Shown: positions 52,172 through 61,956, counted from the first letter of the stretch. The stretch: 64,000 nucleotides of DNA from CTSOIL-112 sp049291875 (GCA_049291875.1 JBATQE010000065.1:18289-82288); one strand, 5' to 3'. Notes: generated from the sequence alone by a model not told the origin. Numbers and translations: made by a program.

Positions 52172-52525
52172 CAATTATTCTCCTTTTTGACAATGGCGCG
52201 CCCAATTCGATCAAGTGACCGAACAAAAAACGGCTAAGGAAACGCAAGACGCGCGCGCCCAGATTTTCAAAGACAGTCGGCACACACTTTCTCATCTGTA
52301 TAATCATCGGTTGCCGACAGCAGGGCATATGCTAACAAGCGAATGGGGACATTTCGCGGAGGAGATAGAGCGCACCCTTCACATTCATGGATACGAACGG
52401 CTTCAAATAGCATCAAAATGAGGGTAGAGTGCGTCGGCATAAAATCTGCAACCACCATAAAAAAACCCGCATAACCAAATGTTACGCGGGGTTTATCCAA
52501 ACAAAGCAATAAGGGCAGCGAGTGA
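52172..52525. other. 354-bp gap between the BCCT gene and yidC
   Basis: It contains the yidC terminator (52459-52494) and, on the plus strand, a TATAAT (52298-52303) with no clear downstream gene. A plus-strand frame at 52215-52421 (68 codons) lacks a ribosome site and recognisable similarity, so I do not call it a gene. I see nothing else. Confidence 0.5.
52459..52494 (-). terminator. Terminator after yidC
   Basis: On the minus strand AAACCCCGC and TAAC pair with GTTA and GCGGGTTT across a small loop (ATTTG), followed by seven T residues. It lies 32 bp after the yidC stop codon. Confidence 0.85.
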
Positions 52526-54178
52526 TCAATGACCGTATTTTTTCGTCACCACCCATTGTTGAACAATGGAGAAAATATTGCTGACGACCCAGTACAACAC
52601 CAAACCGGCAGGGAAGAAGAAGAAGGTAAATGCGAACATAAACGGCATAATCCACATCATTTTTTCCTGCGTCGGATCGGCTGGTTTCGGATTCAACCAC
52701 GTTTGCAGCAACATCGTCGCCACCATCAACACCGGCAAGATATACCACGGATCCGGAATCGACAAATCTTTAATCCAGCCAATCCACGGCGCGCCACGCA
52801 TTTCGACCGAGGATTGCAGCACATAAAACAAGGCAATGAACACCGGCATTTGCACCAAAATCGGTAAACAGCCGCCTGCCGGATTGACCTTCTCTGAGCG
52901 GTACAAGGCCATGGTTTCCTGATTCAATTTCATCTTGTCATCGGCATATTGCTCCTGCAACATTTTGACTTTCGGCGCCAATTTACGCATTTTCGCCATG
53001 GATTTGTAGCTCGCCGCCGCCAATGGGAAAAAGGCCAATTTCACCAAAATCGTCAATGCCACAATCGTCCAACCCCAGTTCGGGATAAAGCTGTGCAAAA
53101 AGCTCAGGAACCAGTGCAGCGGTTTGGCAATGATGGTCAACCAACCGTAATCCACCGACAAATCCAAGCCCTCGGCGATGCCTGCCAATACTTTTTGATC
53201 TTGCGGACCGACGTACAGTTGAGAATTAAAGCTGGTTTTCGCACCCGGCGCAATCTCGCCCAAGCTGACGCGTTCACCCACGCGATACACGCTGTCCAGC
53301 GGTGTGCTGCCACTTTGAATCACACCGGTGTAGAAGGTGCGCTCGCGCGTTTCCGGCACCACCCACGCGCTGACAAAATAATGTTGCAACATGCCCACCC
53401 AGCCAGTTTTGGCCTGCGCGGTGTAGTCTTGCTTGCCTTTAGCGATGTCCTCGAAGTGCACTTTTTTGAATTTATTGTCTTCGTTGTACACCACCGGGCC
53501 GGTATAGGTCACATAGAATTTGGAGTCACCAATTTGCGAGCCGTCACGCACCAGCTCCATATACACATCCGGTTTGATCGCTTGCGCCGAGCCGTTTTCG
53601 ACTTCGTAATTCACATCCATCAAATAGCTGCCGCGTTTGAGCGTGTAGGTTTTTTTCAAAGTCACACCGTTGTTTTGCGCACTCAGTACCAACTTGGCCT
53701 CGTTTTGACCCTCTTGCAACACAACAGATGGCGTATCGGCGGTAAATGTCGTGGTGTGATCCAGTCCCACATCGGTCAGACCGCTGCGTCCGGCGTACAT
53801 CTCATTTGGCGAAATCACTGCCGGATCATGGGCTTTCGAGTTGAACAATACCGTGTTCAACGCGTGATTTTTTGAGTTGAAAAATTGCTTGAGCATGGCA
53901 TACTGCACCACACCGCCTTGGGTATTGATATTCAACTGCAATACGTCGTTTTCCAATACCAACGGCTGGCCAGACAGGCTCAACGCACCCGTCGGCGTTG
54001 CCGTACCACTGGCTGCCGATGGAGCATTCGCCGACGCCGTGCCTGTGTTGGCCGTCGCATTTTGCGTGGTCTGAACCGCAGTTTTCGGCGCAAGCGATGC
54101 TTGATAATTGCTCCACAGCAGAATCAATGAGGATGCGAATATCAACCACAACATCGTGCGCGGGTTAAAATTTTTCAT
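52526..54178 (-). CDS. yidC: Membrane protein insertase YidC
   Basis: YidC (550 residues) inserts and folds inner-membrane proteins, with or without SecYEG. It has the N-terminal anchor helix (TMLWLIFASSLILLW), a long linker, a large periplasmic domain (~60-340) and the C-terminal five-helix core from ~350 with MAKMRKLAPKVKMLQEQYADDK and NPAGGCLPILVQMPVFIALFY. Last gene of rpmH-rnpA-yidD-yidC. mnmE, often next, is absent. The 199-bp gap to yidD holds an 8-bp hairpin. Confidence 0.97.
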   Translation of the reverse strand: MKNFNPRTMLWLIFASSLILLWSNYQASLAPKTAVQTTQNATANTGTASANAPSAASGTATPTGALSLSGQPLVLENDVLQLNINTQGGVVQYAMLKQFFNSKNHALNTVLFNSKAHDPAVISPNEMYAGRSGLTDVGLDHTTTFTADTPSVVLQEGQNEAKLVLSAQNNGVTLKKTYTLKRGSYLMDVNYEVENGSAQAIKPDVYMELVRDGSQIGDSKFYVTYTGPVVYNEDNKFKKVHFEDIAKGKQDYTAQAKTGWVGMLQHYFVSAWVVPETRERTFYTGVIQSGSTPLDSVYRVGERVSLGEIAPGAKTSFNSQLYVGPQDQKVLAGIAEGLDLSVDYGWLTIIAKPLHWFLSFLHSFIPNWGWTIVALTILVKLAFFPLAAASYKSMAKMRKLAPKVKMLQEQYADDKMKLNQETMALYRSEKVNPAGGCLPILVQMPVFIALFYVLQSSVEMRGAPWIGWIKDLSIPDPWYILPVLMVATMLLQTWLNPKPADPTQEKMMWIMPFMFAFTFFFFPAGLVLYWVVSNIFSIVQQWVVTKKYGH

Positions 54179-54201
54179 AAACGGTCTCTTCTATCAGATT
54201 C

Positions 54202-54222
54202 CGACTCAGCCATTCTGAGTCG
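54202..54222 (-). promoter_or_regulatory. Perfect hairpin in the yidC leader
   Basis: CGACTCAG (54202-54209) and CTGAGTCG (54215-54222) flank a 5-nt loop, 24 bp upstream of the yidC start. There is no T tail, so an RNA stability or translation role is more likely than termination. Confidence 0.4.
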
Positions 54223-54377
54223 ACAAATTTAGGGAAACACAGCATAACCGCCAGCCGTCTGTGCTGGTTAATCGTCCTGCGCTTCCTAACAATCAAAGCC
54301 GCAATTATACCAATACTCCGGCGGCTTTCGGCGGGTTTTCATCGACGCAATACCCGATGATTCGCCTCGCTTGACCT

Positions 54378-54674
54378 TCAATGGCAGCCGCAGCCGCCAT
54401 GATCCGAATGTTTCGGCGCCTTTTCAGGCACCGGATCCCAACCACCCGGCGAACCGGGGTGACAACGGCCAATGCGCCGAATCGCCAACCACGAGCCTTT
54501 GAGCACGCCGTGCCGTTCGATCGCAATCAAAGCGTAGCGCGAACAAGTCGGCTCAAAACGGCAATGATTCGCCATCAACGGGCTGATGGCCAATTGATAC
54601 ACCCGCACCAACAGCAATAAGCCACGTTTGAACAGATTGGAGCAGATTTGTACGATGGTTTGTAAGAGATTCAT
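54378..54674 (-). CDS. yidD: Membrane protein insertion efficiency factor YidD
   Basis: A 98-residue amphipathic protein. VYQLAISPLMANHCRFEPTCSRYALIAIERHGVLKG is the family core with three conserved cysteines (CRFEPTCS and the later GRCHPGSPGG). It assists YidC-dependent insertion at the inner face of the membrane. It ends in a cysteine/histidine tail (GGCGCH). The rnpA stop lies 4 bp upstream. Confidence 0.93.
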   Translation of the reverse strand: MNLLQTIVQICSNLFKRGLLLLVRVYQLAISPLMANHCRFEPTCSRYALIAIERHGVLKGSWLAIRRIGRCHPGSPGGWDPVPEKAPKHSDHGGCGCH

Positions 54675-54678
54675 CGGC

Positions 54679-55188
54679 TCAATTCTCGCCTTTGACTGGA
54701 TTGGGTGCGATATTAGCGGATGCCTGCATTGGCAGAGCCGCCGAGCGTCGACTCATCTGCATGGCGAAATCCTGCCCCTGCGCAAACAAATCGGCCAATT
54801 GCGCCGCCCACTGACGCTTTTGGTTTGGACTGAGCGGCACACCGTTGATCGAACGATTCAGACGCACAACCCACAGACCGGCATTTAATTCACCCGCCGT
54901 TTGTCGAAAATGCTCACGCGCCAAACGTTTGATCAGATTGCGCCGTACCGCGTGTTTGGCAAAACGCTTCGATACCACCAAACCAAGTTGCGGCCAAGCC
55001 TGTGTTAAATGACTATTGGGATGATTGGATGAGGATTTTTGAGCGCCCGCACGATGCGCCATAAAGTGCAACACAAAATCATCGGTGCGCGCACATATGC
55101 GCATGCGCAAAGCGGATGCAAATGCATCCGCTTTAGTGATTTTGCGTATTCGGGGTAAACCGAATGATTTGATGTGCTGGGCAATCAT
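54679..55188 (-). CDS. rnpA: Ribonuclease P protein component
   Basis: A 169-residue RnpA, the protein subunit of RNase P that helps the RNA cut tRNA 5' leaders. The core VSKRFAKHAVRRNLIKRLARE is the classic RNR motif. The protein is longer than usual (~120): residues between ~30 and 65 and the C-terminal tail are extra. The start is uncertain: the ATG at 55188 is preferred over a TTG at 55215, as neither has a good ribosome site. It lies 91 bp downstream of rpmH. Confidence 0.9.
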   Translation of the reverse strand: MIAQHIKSFGLPRIRKITKADAFASALRMRICARTDDFVLHFMAHRAGAQKSSSNHPNSHLTQAWPQLGLVVSKRFAKHAVRRNLIKRLAREHFRQTAGELNAGLWVVRLNRSINGVPLSPNQKRQWAAQLADLFAQGQDFAMQMSRRSAALPMQASANIAPNPVKGEN

Positions 55189-55279
55189 ACAATGATAGTC
55201 ATACAAATAGCGCAATACAAACGCGCTATTCGATCAGCCGACGTATGACAGTAATGACATCAATCAGCGCAATCAATGA

Positions 55280-55414
55280 TTAAACAGCCAAGCGTTTGCG
55301 GCCTTTGGCACGACGCGCGTTCAATACAGCACGACCGCCGGCCGTTTTCATACGGGCGCGGAAACCGTGGGTGCGTTTGCGGCGAACAACTGAAGGTTGG
55401 TAAGTACGTTTCAT
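55280..55414 (-). CDS. rpmH: 50S ribosomal protein L34
   Basis: A 44-residue ribosomal protein: MKRTYQPSVVRRKRTHGF at the start and GGRAVLNARRAKGRKRLAV at the end, exactly the L34 pattern and length. First gene of rpmH-rnpA-yidD-yidC, divergent from dnaA across the origin region. Confidence 0.98.
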   Translation of the reverse strand: MKRTYQPSVVRRKRTHGFRARMKTAGGRAVLNARRAKGRKRLAV

Positions 55415-55960
55415 GATTTTTATCCAAACAAAATTTCAAAATTCTTTCAATAACTCAAACACCAACGATTGAGCAAGCTCCGCAGCAAATCCATAAAAAC
55501 AGAGCGCCCATTGAGTTCCACAAAACCCGCCAGCGTTTACGAACCTGACATTAAACCCGATTTTTTTAATAAAAGCAAGTACTTAAAGGCGCAAACCCGG
55601 ACAAAAGCGTTGTTTTTGCGAAAACTGTGGATAACTTTTTAAAAAATTCGTCAAAGCGTGTAAAATAACCCACAGATACTCAAAATTGCCCACCAATATA
55701 TTGTCACCGCTCGGCACATTTTTACAATCAAGAGCCACACAGCGATTGAGCGATTTAACGCCATGGGTTTTTGGGTACGATCACCGCTTTAGAATGTCCG
55801 TTTAGGATTTCGATCCGCACTTTTTCAAGCAATGGCATCCATCGGATCGATGGCGCATTCGGCGTATTTGCTTATTTTACGGTTTAATTGGGATACTTCG
55901 GCTTCATGACCTGTCAACTGACGCGTCATTGACCGATCCTTTATTTTTTAGAAATACATT
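55415..55960. other. Origin-side region between rpmH and dnaA
   Basis: A 546-bp gene-free gap with AT-rich stretches (around 55560-55590 and 55630-55660). It holds one perfect DnaA box (TGTGGATAA, 55626-55634) and weaker ones such as TTATCCAAA near 55420. A small palindrome CCATCG-GAT-CGATGG lies at 55839-55853. It likely carries the divergent rpmH and dnaA promoters and part of the origin. Confidence 0.6.
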
Positions 55961-57457
55961 ATGTTGCACTTTTGGCAAGCCTGCTCCAACCAACTCCAAA
56001 AAGAATTGACCCCACAGCAATTCAAAGCATGGGTCGCGCATTTATCGCCCGAATCCTATGATGAGACCACGCATCTGCTGACCATTTCAGCCGCAACCCG
56101 CATCAAGGCCGAGAGCTGCGCCCGTCAATTCGGCTCGCGCATTCAAATGCTGGCGCAAGAATATTGGGGGCAAGCGGTGCAGTTGCAATTTGTGGTGCGC
56201 AGCAAAAACGCCAAAAACAGTGCTAAATCGTCGAAAACAACCGACTCAAGTGCTAAAGTTAGCGCCGAAAATGCACCAACGACCGAAAAAAAATCATCCG
56301 CCGAACATCCCGTCCCCCGAATGGACGCGGATTCGATTGAACCCAACACGGACGCCACAACCCAACAAGTGAGCGCTGAATCTCACGAAACCAGTAGCTC
56401 ACGCAAAAGCAAAGAAAACAATCTGTACAAAAACCACCATTTGGATAAAAACCTCAATTTTGACACGCTGGTAACGGGCAATGCGAACCAAATGGCGCGC
56501 ATGGTCGGGCTGGAGGTCATCAAACAGTTGGGGCAGCGTTACAACCCGTTCTTTATCTACGGCGGCGTGGGTGTGGGTAAAACGCACCTGATGCAAGCCA
56601 TCGGTAACGAGGTGTATCGCCTCGATCCGAGCAAAAAAATTCGCTATCTATTCGCCAACACCTACGTCAGCGAAGTAGTCAAAGCCTACCAAAAAAATCA
56701 GTTTGAAGAATTCAAAAACTACTACCACAATTTGGATTTACTGCTGATCGATGACATTCAGTTTTTCGGCGAAGGCGATAAAAGCGGCACGCAAGGTGCA
56801 TTTTTCGAGCTATTTGAAACCATGATTCGCAACCACAAGCAAATCATCATCACCAGCGACCGCTACCCGCAAAGCTTGGAAGGCATACAAGAACGGTTGC
56901 GTTCACGTTTCATGTCCGGCATTGATATTGCGATTGAGCCGCCCGGATTTGAGATGCGTGTGAGCATTTTGCTCAAAAAAGCCGAATTGGAAGGCGTTGC
57001 ATTACCCGAGGAAGTGGCTACCTTCATCGCGCAACTGTTGCGTGCGAACGTCCGCGAATTGGAGGGCGCTCTACGCAAAGTGATCGCTTACTGCACCTTC
57101 ACCAATGCGCCGATTGATTTACCCAATACCAAAATGGCTTTGAAGGATTTGCTCTCGAAAAACCAAGAACACATTTCCATCGAATCCATCCAAAAAATCG
57201 TGGCGGATTTTTACAAAATTAAGGTCGCCGATATGTATTCGACCAAACGCCCGAAAAAAATTGCCGAGCCGCGCCAAATCGCCATGTATTTGACCAAAGA
57301 ATTGACTCAAAAAAGTTTGCCCGAAATCGGTGCACATTTTGGCGGGCGCGACCACACCACGGTTTTGCACGCCTGTCGGAAAATTGCCGAACGCAAGGGC
57401 AACGACACCCAATTGCAACACGAATTGCACGTATTGGAGCAAATATTAAAAACATAG
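55961..57457 (+). CDS. dnaA: Chromosomal replication initiator DnaA
   Basis: DnaA (498 residues) binds DnaA boxes and melts oriC. Domain I (1-~85) precedes a long Ser/Lys/Thr-rich linker (~85-155). Domain III has Walker A GGVGVGKTHL at ~201 and Walker B LLLIDDIQFF at ~261. Domain IV ends with the DNA-binding signature GRDHTTVLHACRKI at ~462-475. The linker is longer than in E. coli but such length is common in betaproteobacteria. dnaN and gyrB follow. Confidence 0.98.
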   Translation: MLHFWQACSNQLQKELTPQQFKAWVAHLSPESYDETTHLLTISAATRIKAESCARQFGSRIQMLAQEYWGQAVQLQFVVRSKNAKNSAKSSKTTDSSAKVSAENAPTTEKKSSAEHPVPRMDADSIEPNTDATTQQVSAESHETSSSRKSKENNLYKNHHLDKNLNFDTLVTGNANQMARMVGLEVIKQLGQRYNPFFIYGGVGVGKTHLMQAIGNEVYRLDPSKKIRYLFANTYVSEVVKAYQKNQFEEFKNYYHNLDLLLIDDIQFFGEGDKSGTQGAFFELFETMIRNHKQIIITSDRYPQSLEGIQERLRSRFMSGIDIAIEPPGFEMRVSILLKKAELEGVALPEEVATFIAQLLRANVRELEGALRKVIAYCTFTNAPIDLPNTKMALKDLLSKNQEHISIESIQKIVADFYKIKVADMYSTKRPKKIAEPRQIAMYLTKELTQKSLPEIGAHFGGRDHTTVLHACRKIAERKGNDTQLQHELHVLEQILKT

Positions 57458-57697
57458 GCTCCAATCGAAACCTGATTTGACGGTGTGAACAAGACTGTGG
57501 ATAAGTCAAAAAGGGTGTGGATAACAAGGACACAACGACAAACAATCCGGCACAAAAAATTAAGGCCCAAAATCAGCACACAGATTATCCACAAGGTAAA
57601 AACTACGGTAAAATAGCGTATTGTCTGGCATTGAGTCAGTTATCCACTGAAAAAGCTGTACTTATCAGAATCTTTCTTAAATAAAGGATTTATTAAT
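57458..57697. other. Probable oriC core: DnaA-box cluster between dnaA and dnaN
   Basis: Three perfect DnaA boxes: TGTGGATAA at 57496-57504 and 57516-57524 and TTATCCACA at 57585-57593, plus TTATCCACT (one mismatch) at 57640-57648, all within 153 bp of AT-rich DNA that has no gene. This is the densest box cluster in the window. Confidence 0.75.
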
Positions 57698-58810
57698 ATG
57701 GAATTCGTTAAATGTGGCAAAGATACTCTTTTGAATCCTTTGCAAACGGTCAGCGGTATCGTCGAGCGTCGTCATACTTTGCCCGTATTAGCGAATGTAT
57801 TGATTAAAAAAGAAAATCAGCAGCTCACCTTAACCAGCACCGACATTGAAATCCAAATCAAAACTTCGGTACCGATGGAAGGTGCTGATGCGACGATTCA
57901 AACCACGGTCAATGCGAAAAAATTATTGGACATTTTAAAAGCCTTGCCCGATGGTAAAGACGTCAGCTTGAAACTCAATGATTCTAAAATCGCCATCGCC
58001 TCCGGCAAAAGCAAATTCAATTTGCAAACCTTACCGGCCAATGATTTTCCCGAAATGACCTTATCCGGTAGCTTTGGTCAAAAAATCAGCATCGCGCAAA
58101 AACATTTCAAAGACCTACTGAACAAAACCAGCTACGCCATGGCGGTGCAAGACATCCGCTATTATCTGAACGGAATGCTGATGATTTTTGAAGGGCAGCA
58201 GATTTCCGTGGTGGCGACCGATGGGCATCGTTTGGCCTTTGCCAGCGAAGCAGTCAGCGATGATTTGGGCGAAAAAACCGACATTATTTTGCCGCGCAAA
58301 ACCGTGATGGAATTGCAACGGTTGTTGCAGGATACCGAAGAAGCCATCGTGATCGAAATCGGGGCGAACCAAATTCGTTTTACTTTTAACGACATCGAAT
58401 TGACTTCTAAATTGGTTGAAGGCAAATTTCCTGATTACAAAAAAGTGATTCCGCAGGATTACACCAATCAAATCAGCATTAACCGCGTGGATTTTCAGCA
58501 GGCTTTGCAACGCGTGGCAATTTTGAGCAATGAAAAGATTCGCGGCGTGCGCTGTTTGATCGAAGCCGATGCGTTGAAAATCAGCTCGGCCAACACCGAT
58601 CAGGAAAATGCCCAAGAAGAATTGGACATCAGTTACGCGGGCGATAGCTTGGATATTGGCTTTAACGTCATGTATTTGCTCGATGTATTGTCCAATCAAA
58701 AAACCGAAAACGTTGAACTCAATTTCGGTGTGGACGCGAGCAAGAGCGTACTGATCACCGTGGCGCAAGATCCGAGTTTCAAATACGTGGTCATGCCGAT
58801 GCGTATTTAA
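57698..58810 (+). CDS. dnaN: DNA polymerase III beta sliding clamp
   Basis: DnaN (370 residues) forms the dimeric ring that tethers Pol III and other enzymes to DNA. The start LLNPLQTVSGIVERRHTLPVLANVLI and the end VLITVAQDPSFKYVVMPMRI are diagnostic, and three topologically equal domains fit the length. AAAGGA lies upstream of the ATG. Order dnaA-dnaN-gyrB; recF, which often sits between dnaN and gyrB, is missing here. Confidence 0.98.
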   Translation: MEFVKCGKDTLLNPLQTVSGIVERRHTLPVLANVLIKKENQQLTLTSTDIEIQIKTSVPMEGADATIQTTVNAKKLLDILKALPDGKDVSLKLNDSKIAIASGKSKFNLQTLPANDFPEMTLSGSFGQKISIAQKHFKDLLNKTSYAMAVQDIRYYLNGMLMIFEGQQISVVATDGHRLAFASEAVSDDLGEKTDIILPRKTVMELQRLLQDTEEAIVIEIGANQIRFTFNDIELTSKLVEGKFPDYKKVIPQDYTNQISINRVDFQQALQRVAILSNEKIRGVRCLIEADALKISSANTDQENAQEELDISYAGDSLDIGFNVMYLLDVLSNQKTENVELNFGVDASKSVLITVAQDPSFKYVVMPMRI

Positions 58811-58912
58811 AGCATATTTGAGATGTAAACTCATTGATTTTAAAGATTTAGTTGGAAATACCCAGCCGATGCGTGGCACAAAATGCCACACGATCGGCGC
58901 AAAGAGAGGCTT

Positions 58913-61357
58913 ATGACAGAACATATCACCGCACAAAACAACGAATATGGTGCGGATTCGATCAAGATGCTCAAGGGCTTGGAAGCCGTACGCAAACGTC
59001 CCGGTATGTACATCGGTGACACCGCTGATGGAACGGGTTTGCACCACATGGTGTTTGAGGTATTGGATAACGCGATTGACGAAGCGCTTGCGGGTCACTG
59101 TGACGATATCGTCATCACCATCCATCCGGATAATTCGGTGTCCATTTCGGACAACGGTCGTGGCATCCCGACCGACATTCACAAAGACGATGAGTTTCAC
59201 CGCAGCGCGGCTGAAATCGTTATGACCGAATTGCACGCCGGTGGTAAGTTTGACCAAAACAGCTACAAAGTCTCCGGTGGTTTGCATGGGGTTGGTGTTT
59301 CCGTGGTCAATGCCTTGTCGGATTGGCTCAAATTGACCATTTATCGCAATGGCGAGCAATTCCAAATGGAATTTCGTCATGGTGAACGCGTTGAACCTTT
59401 GCAAAAAACCGGTGCTACCGATAAAAAAGGCACCACGGTGCATTTCCTCGCCAGCGCGGAAATTTTCGGCGACGTGAATTTCCATTACGAAATTTTGTCC
59501 AAACGCATTCGTGAACTGTCATTTTTGAACAATGGCGTGAAAATTCGTTTGATCGATTTACGCACCAACAAAGAGGAAAATTTCGCATTCAGTGGTGGGA
59601 TTGCGGGCTTTGTGCAGTACATCAACCGCAGCAAAACTGTGCTGCACCCGAAAGTATTTCACGCCATCGGCGAGAAAGACAATGTTACGGTCGAAGTCGC
59701 GATGCAGTGGAATGATTCGTACAACGAAAGCGTTTTGTGCTTTACCAACAACATTCCCCAGCGCGATGGCGGTACGCATCTGACCGGCCTGCGCGCCGCC
59801 ATGACGCGCATCATGAACAAATACATCGAGGAAAACGATTTTGCCAAAAAGGCCAAAATCGAAACCACAGGTGACGATATGCGCGAAGGTTTGACCTGCG
59901 TGCTGTCGGTCAAAGTACCCGAGCCGAAATTCTCCTCGCAGACCAAAGACAAATTGGTTTCATCCGAAGTGCGTTTGCCGGTGGAAGAAGTCGTTAGCAG
60001 CGCATTGCACGACTTTTTGCAAGAAAATCCGAACGAAGCCAAAATCATTTGCAACAAAATTGTCGAAGCTGCGCGTGCGCGCGATGCGGCACGCCGTGCA
60101 CGTGAAATGACGCGCCGAAAAGGTGTGTTGGATGGCGTGGGTTTGCCGGGCAAACTCGCCGACTGTCAGGAAAAAGATCCGGCTTTATCTGAAATTTTCA
60201 TTGTCGAGGGTGACTCTGCGGGCGGTTCGGCCAAACAAGGGCGCGATCGCAAATACCAAGCGATTTTGCCGCTCAAAGGCAAAATTTTGAACGTGGAAAA
60301 AGCTCGCTTTGACAAAATGCTCTCCAGCCAAGAGGTGGTCACGCTGATCACCGCGCTGGGTACGGGCATTGGCAAAGAAGATTACAACGTGGACAAACTG
60401 CGCTACCACCGCATCATCATCATGACCGATGCGGACGTGGATGGCGCGCACATTCGCACGCTGTTGTTGACTTTCTTCTACCGACAAATGCCCGAATTGG
60501 TCGAGCGCGGTCATATCTATATCGCGCAACCGCCGTTGTACAAAATCAAACACGGCAAAGATGAGCGTTACATCAAGGACGACGCGGAACTGAATGCGTA
60601 TATGCTGCGCATAGCCTTGGACAAAGCCAGCATCACCAGCAACACCGGTCAATTGATTCAAGGTGAAACCTTGGCCGAATTGGCGCGCCAATATCAGACC
60701 GCTGAAGCGATTGTTCGCCGCTTGTCATCCACCCACGAACCATTGCTGTTGCGCGCCATCAGCGATGGTTTGCGCATTGATTTGAGCGACGAAACCGCAG
60801 CCAATGCGACGGCACAGGCACTGCGTGCGTATTTCTCACATCAAGCGGATGTCAAACTGGAGGTGATGGTACAAACGGACGAGCAGCACAAACCACGCTT
60901 GATGATCCACCGTCGTCATTTTGGCAACATCAAATTGTCCTATATCACGCAGGAGTTCACGCACAGTGCGGATTATCTCAGCCTGACCAACAGTGCGCAG
61001 ATTTTGAGCCAATACATGGACAGCCACACTGCGGATGCGTTCGTGACCGTGAGCCGTGGCGAGGGCGAAAAAGCCCGTAGCGCTCGTGTGAAGGATTTCC
61101 ATCAGGCCATGAAATGGTTGCTGGACGATGCTGAGCGCGGCGTGAGCAAGCAGCGTTATAAAGGTTTGGGCGAGATGAATCCGGAGCAACTGTGGGAAAC
61201 CACGATGGACGCCTCGGTGCGTCGCTTGTTGCAAGTGAGAATCGAAGATGCGATCGATGCCGATGAGATTTTCTCCACGTTGATGGGCGATGATGTCGAG
61301 CCGCGCCGCGCATTCATTGAAAACAATGCGGTGTATGTGAACAACATCGATATTTGA
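58913..61357 (+). CDS. gyrB: DNA gyrase subunit B
   Basis: GyrB (814 residues) is the ATPase/TOPRIM half of gyrase, which introduces negative supercoils. GHKL ATPase motifs: VLDNAIDEALAGH, SDNGRGIPTD, GLHGVGVSVVNALS. TOPRIM: VEGDSAGGSAKQG and DADVDGAHIRTLLL. The large domain inserted after TOPRIM, as in E. coli, is present. I chose the ATG at 58913 because AGAGAGG lies 5 bp upstream; the in-frame ATG at 58883 has none. Confidence 0.98.
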   Translation: MTEHITAQNNEYGADSIKMLKGLEAVRKRPGMYIGDTADGTGLHHMVFEVLDNAIDEALAGHCDDIVITIHPDNSVSISDNGRGIPTDIHKDDEFHRSAAEIVMTELHAGGKFDQNSYKVSGGLHGVGVSVVNALSDWLKLTIYRNGEQFQMEFRHGERVEPLQKTGATDKKGTTVHFLASAEIFGDVNFHYEILSKRIRELSFLNNGVKIRLIDLRTNKEENFAFSGGIAGFVQYINRSKTVLHPKVFHAIGEKDNVTVEVAMQWNDSYNESVLCFTNNIPQRDGGTHLTGLRAAMTRIMNKYIEENDFAKKAKIETTGDDMREGLTCVLSVKVPEPKFSSQTKDKLVSSEVRLPVEEVVSSALHDFLQENPNEAKIICNKIVEAARARDAARRAREMTRRKGVLDGVGLPGKLADCQEKDPALSEIFIVEGDSAGGSAKQGRDRKYQAILPLKGKILNVEKARFDKMLSSQEVVTLITALGTGIGKEDYNVDKLRYHRIIIMTDADVDGAHIRTLLLTFFYRQMPELVERGHIYIAQPPLYKIKHGKDERYIKDDAELNAYMLRIALDKASITSNTGQLIQGETLAELARQYQTAEAIVRRLSSTHEPLLLRAISDGLRIDLSDETAANATAQALRAYFSHQADVKLEVMVQTDEQHKPRLMIHRRHFGNIKLSYITQEFTHSADYLSLTNSAQILSQYMDSHTADAFVTVSRGEGEKARSARVKDFHQAMKWLLDDAERGVSKQRYKGLGEMNPEQLWETTMDASVRRLLQVRIEDAIDADEIFSTLMGDDVEPRRAFIENNAVYVNNIDI

Positions 61358-61374
61358 TGATTGCTATCGCTAAT

Positions 61375-61411
61375 AAAAAAGCCTTTGCAATTGAACGCAA
61401 AGGCTTTTTTT
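61375..61411. terminator. Bidirectional terminator between gyrB and the yqaA-like gene
   Basis: AAAAAAGCCTTTGC (61375-61388) and GCAAAGGCTTTTTTT (61397-61411) enclose 8 bases, with A and T runs on both sides. It serves both convergent genes. Confidence 0.92.
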
Positions 61412-61455
61412 ATGATGAAAAGTTCAGGTGGTTTTACAGCAAAATGATGACAAAA

Positions 61456-61956
61456 TCACGGCAAAATCGATAAAAACAAACCCTGCATCCAGTGCCAAAA
61501 GGACTCGGGAACCCACAGCAAGACTGCGGTCATCAACACAAATCGTAAAAATTTACCAATCGCCATCCAGAACAGCACCGGTTTCCAATGCAGCTCCAGC
61601 CAGCCCGACATCGCGCACAGCGCGTCGCCAATCAGCGGCAGCCAAGAGAACAGCAACACCGGTGCGCCGAGGCGTTGCAGCCAACGCAGATGCACCGACG
61701 GTTTTTCTTTGGCCAGCAGTTCGCGCGCGCCGTAGCCCATAAAATAGGTCACCATGCCGCCCAAGGTGTTACCGACGGTCGCCACCAAAATCGCCACCCA
61801 AAACAGATTCGGATTGAGTTTGACAAAGCCAAACAACACAGGCTCGGTCGCCATCGGCAGTAGTGTCGCGGAGACAAAAGACACGATGAAAATCGCTGGC
61901 AAGCCAACCGATTCAAGCGCAAAAAAGTGTAATAAATGATTCAGCCAGTCGGCCAT
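61456..61956 (-). CDS. YqaA-family (VTT/SNARE-associated-like) membrane protein
   Basis: A 166-residue membrane protein of the DedA-related YqaA group: SATLLPMATEPVLFGFV, then ATVGNTLGGMVTYFMGYGARELL and the basic loop before FSWLPLIGDALCAMSGW. Four to five helices. YqaA/DedA proteins are thought to act in lipid flipping or membrane homeostasis. Convergent with gyrB. Confidence 0.85.
   Translation of the reverse strand: MADWLNHLLHFFALESVGLPAIFIVSFVSATLLPMATEPVLFGFVKLNPNLFWVAILVATVGNTLGGMVTYFMGYGARELLAKEKPSVHLRWLQRLGAPVLLFSWLPLIGDALCAMSGWLELHWKPVLFWMAIGKFLRFVLMTAVLLWVPESFWHWMQGLFLSILP

Noticed and set aside
52215..52421. 68-codon plus-strand open frame between the BCCT gene and yidC
   Set aside because: No ribosome site or recognisable domain, and the TATAAT at 52298 lies inside it.
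55839..55853. CCATCG-GAT-CGATGG palindrome upstream of dnaA as a regulator site
   Set aside because: Only 6-bp arms, no known protein matches, and GATC-rich palindromes are common by chance.
58115..59485. 456-codon minus-strand open frame across dnaN and gyrB
   Set aside because: It lies antisense to two essential, well-conserved genes and reads as a His/Arg/Phe-rich shadow with no domain.
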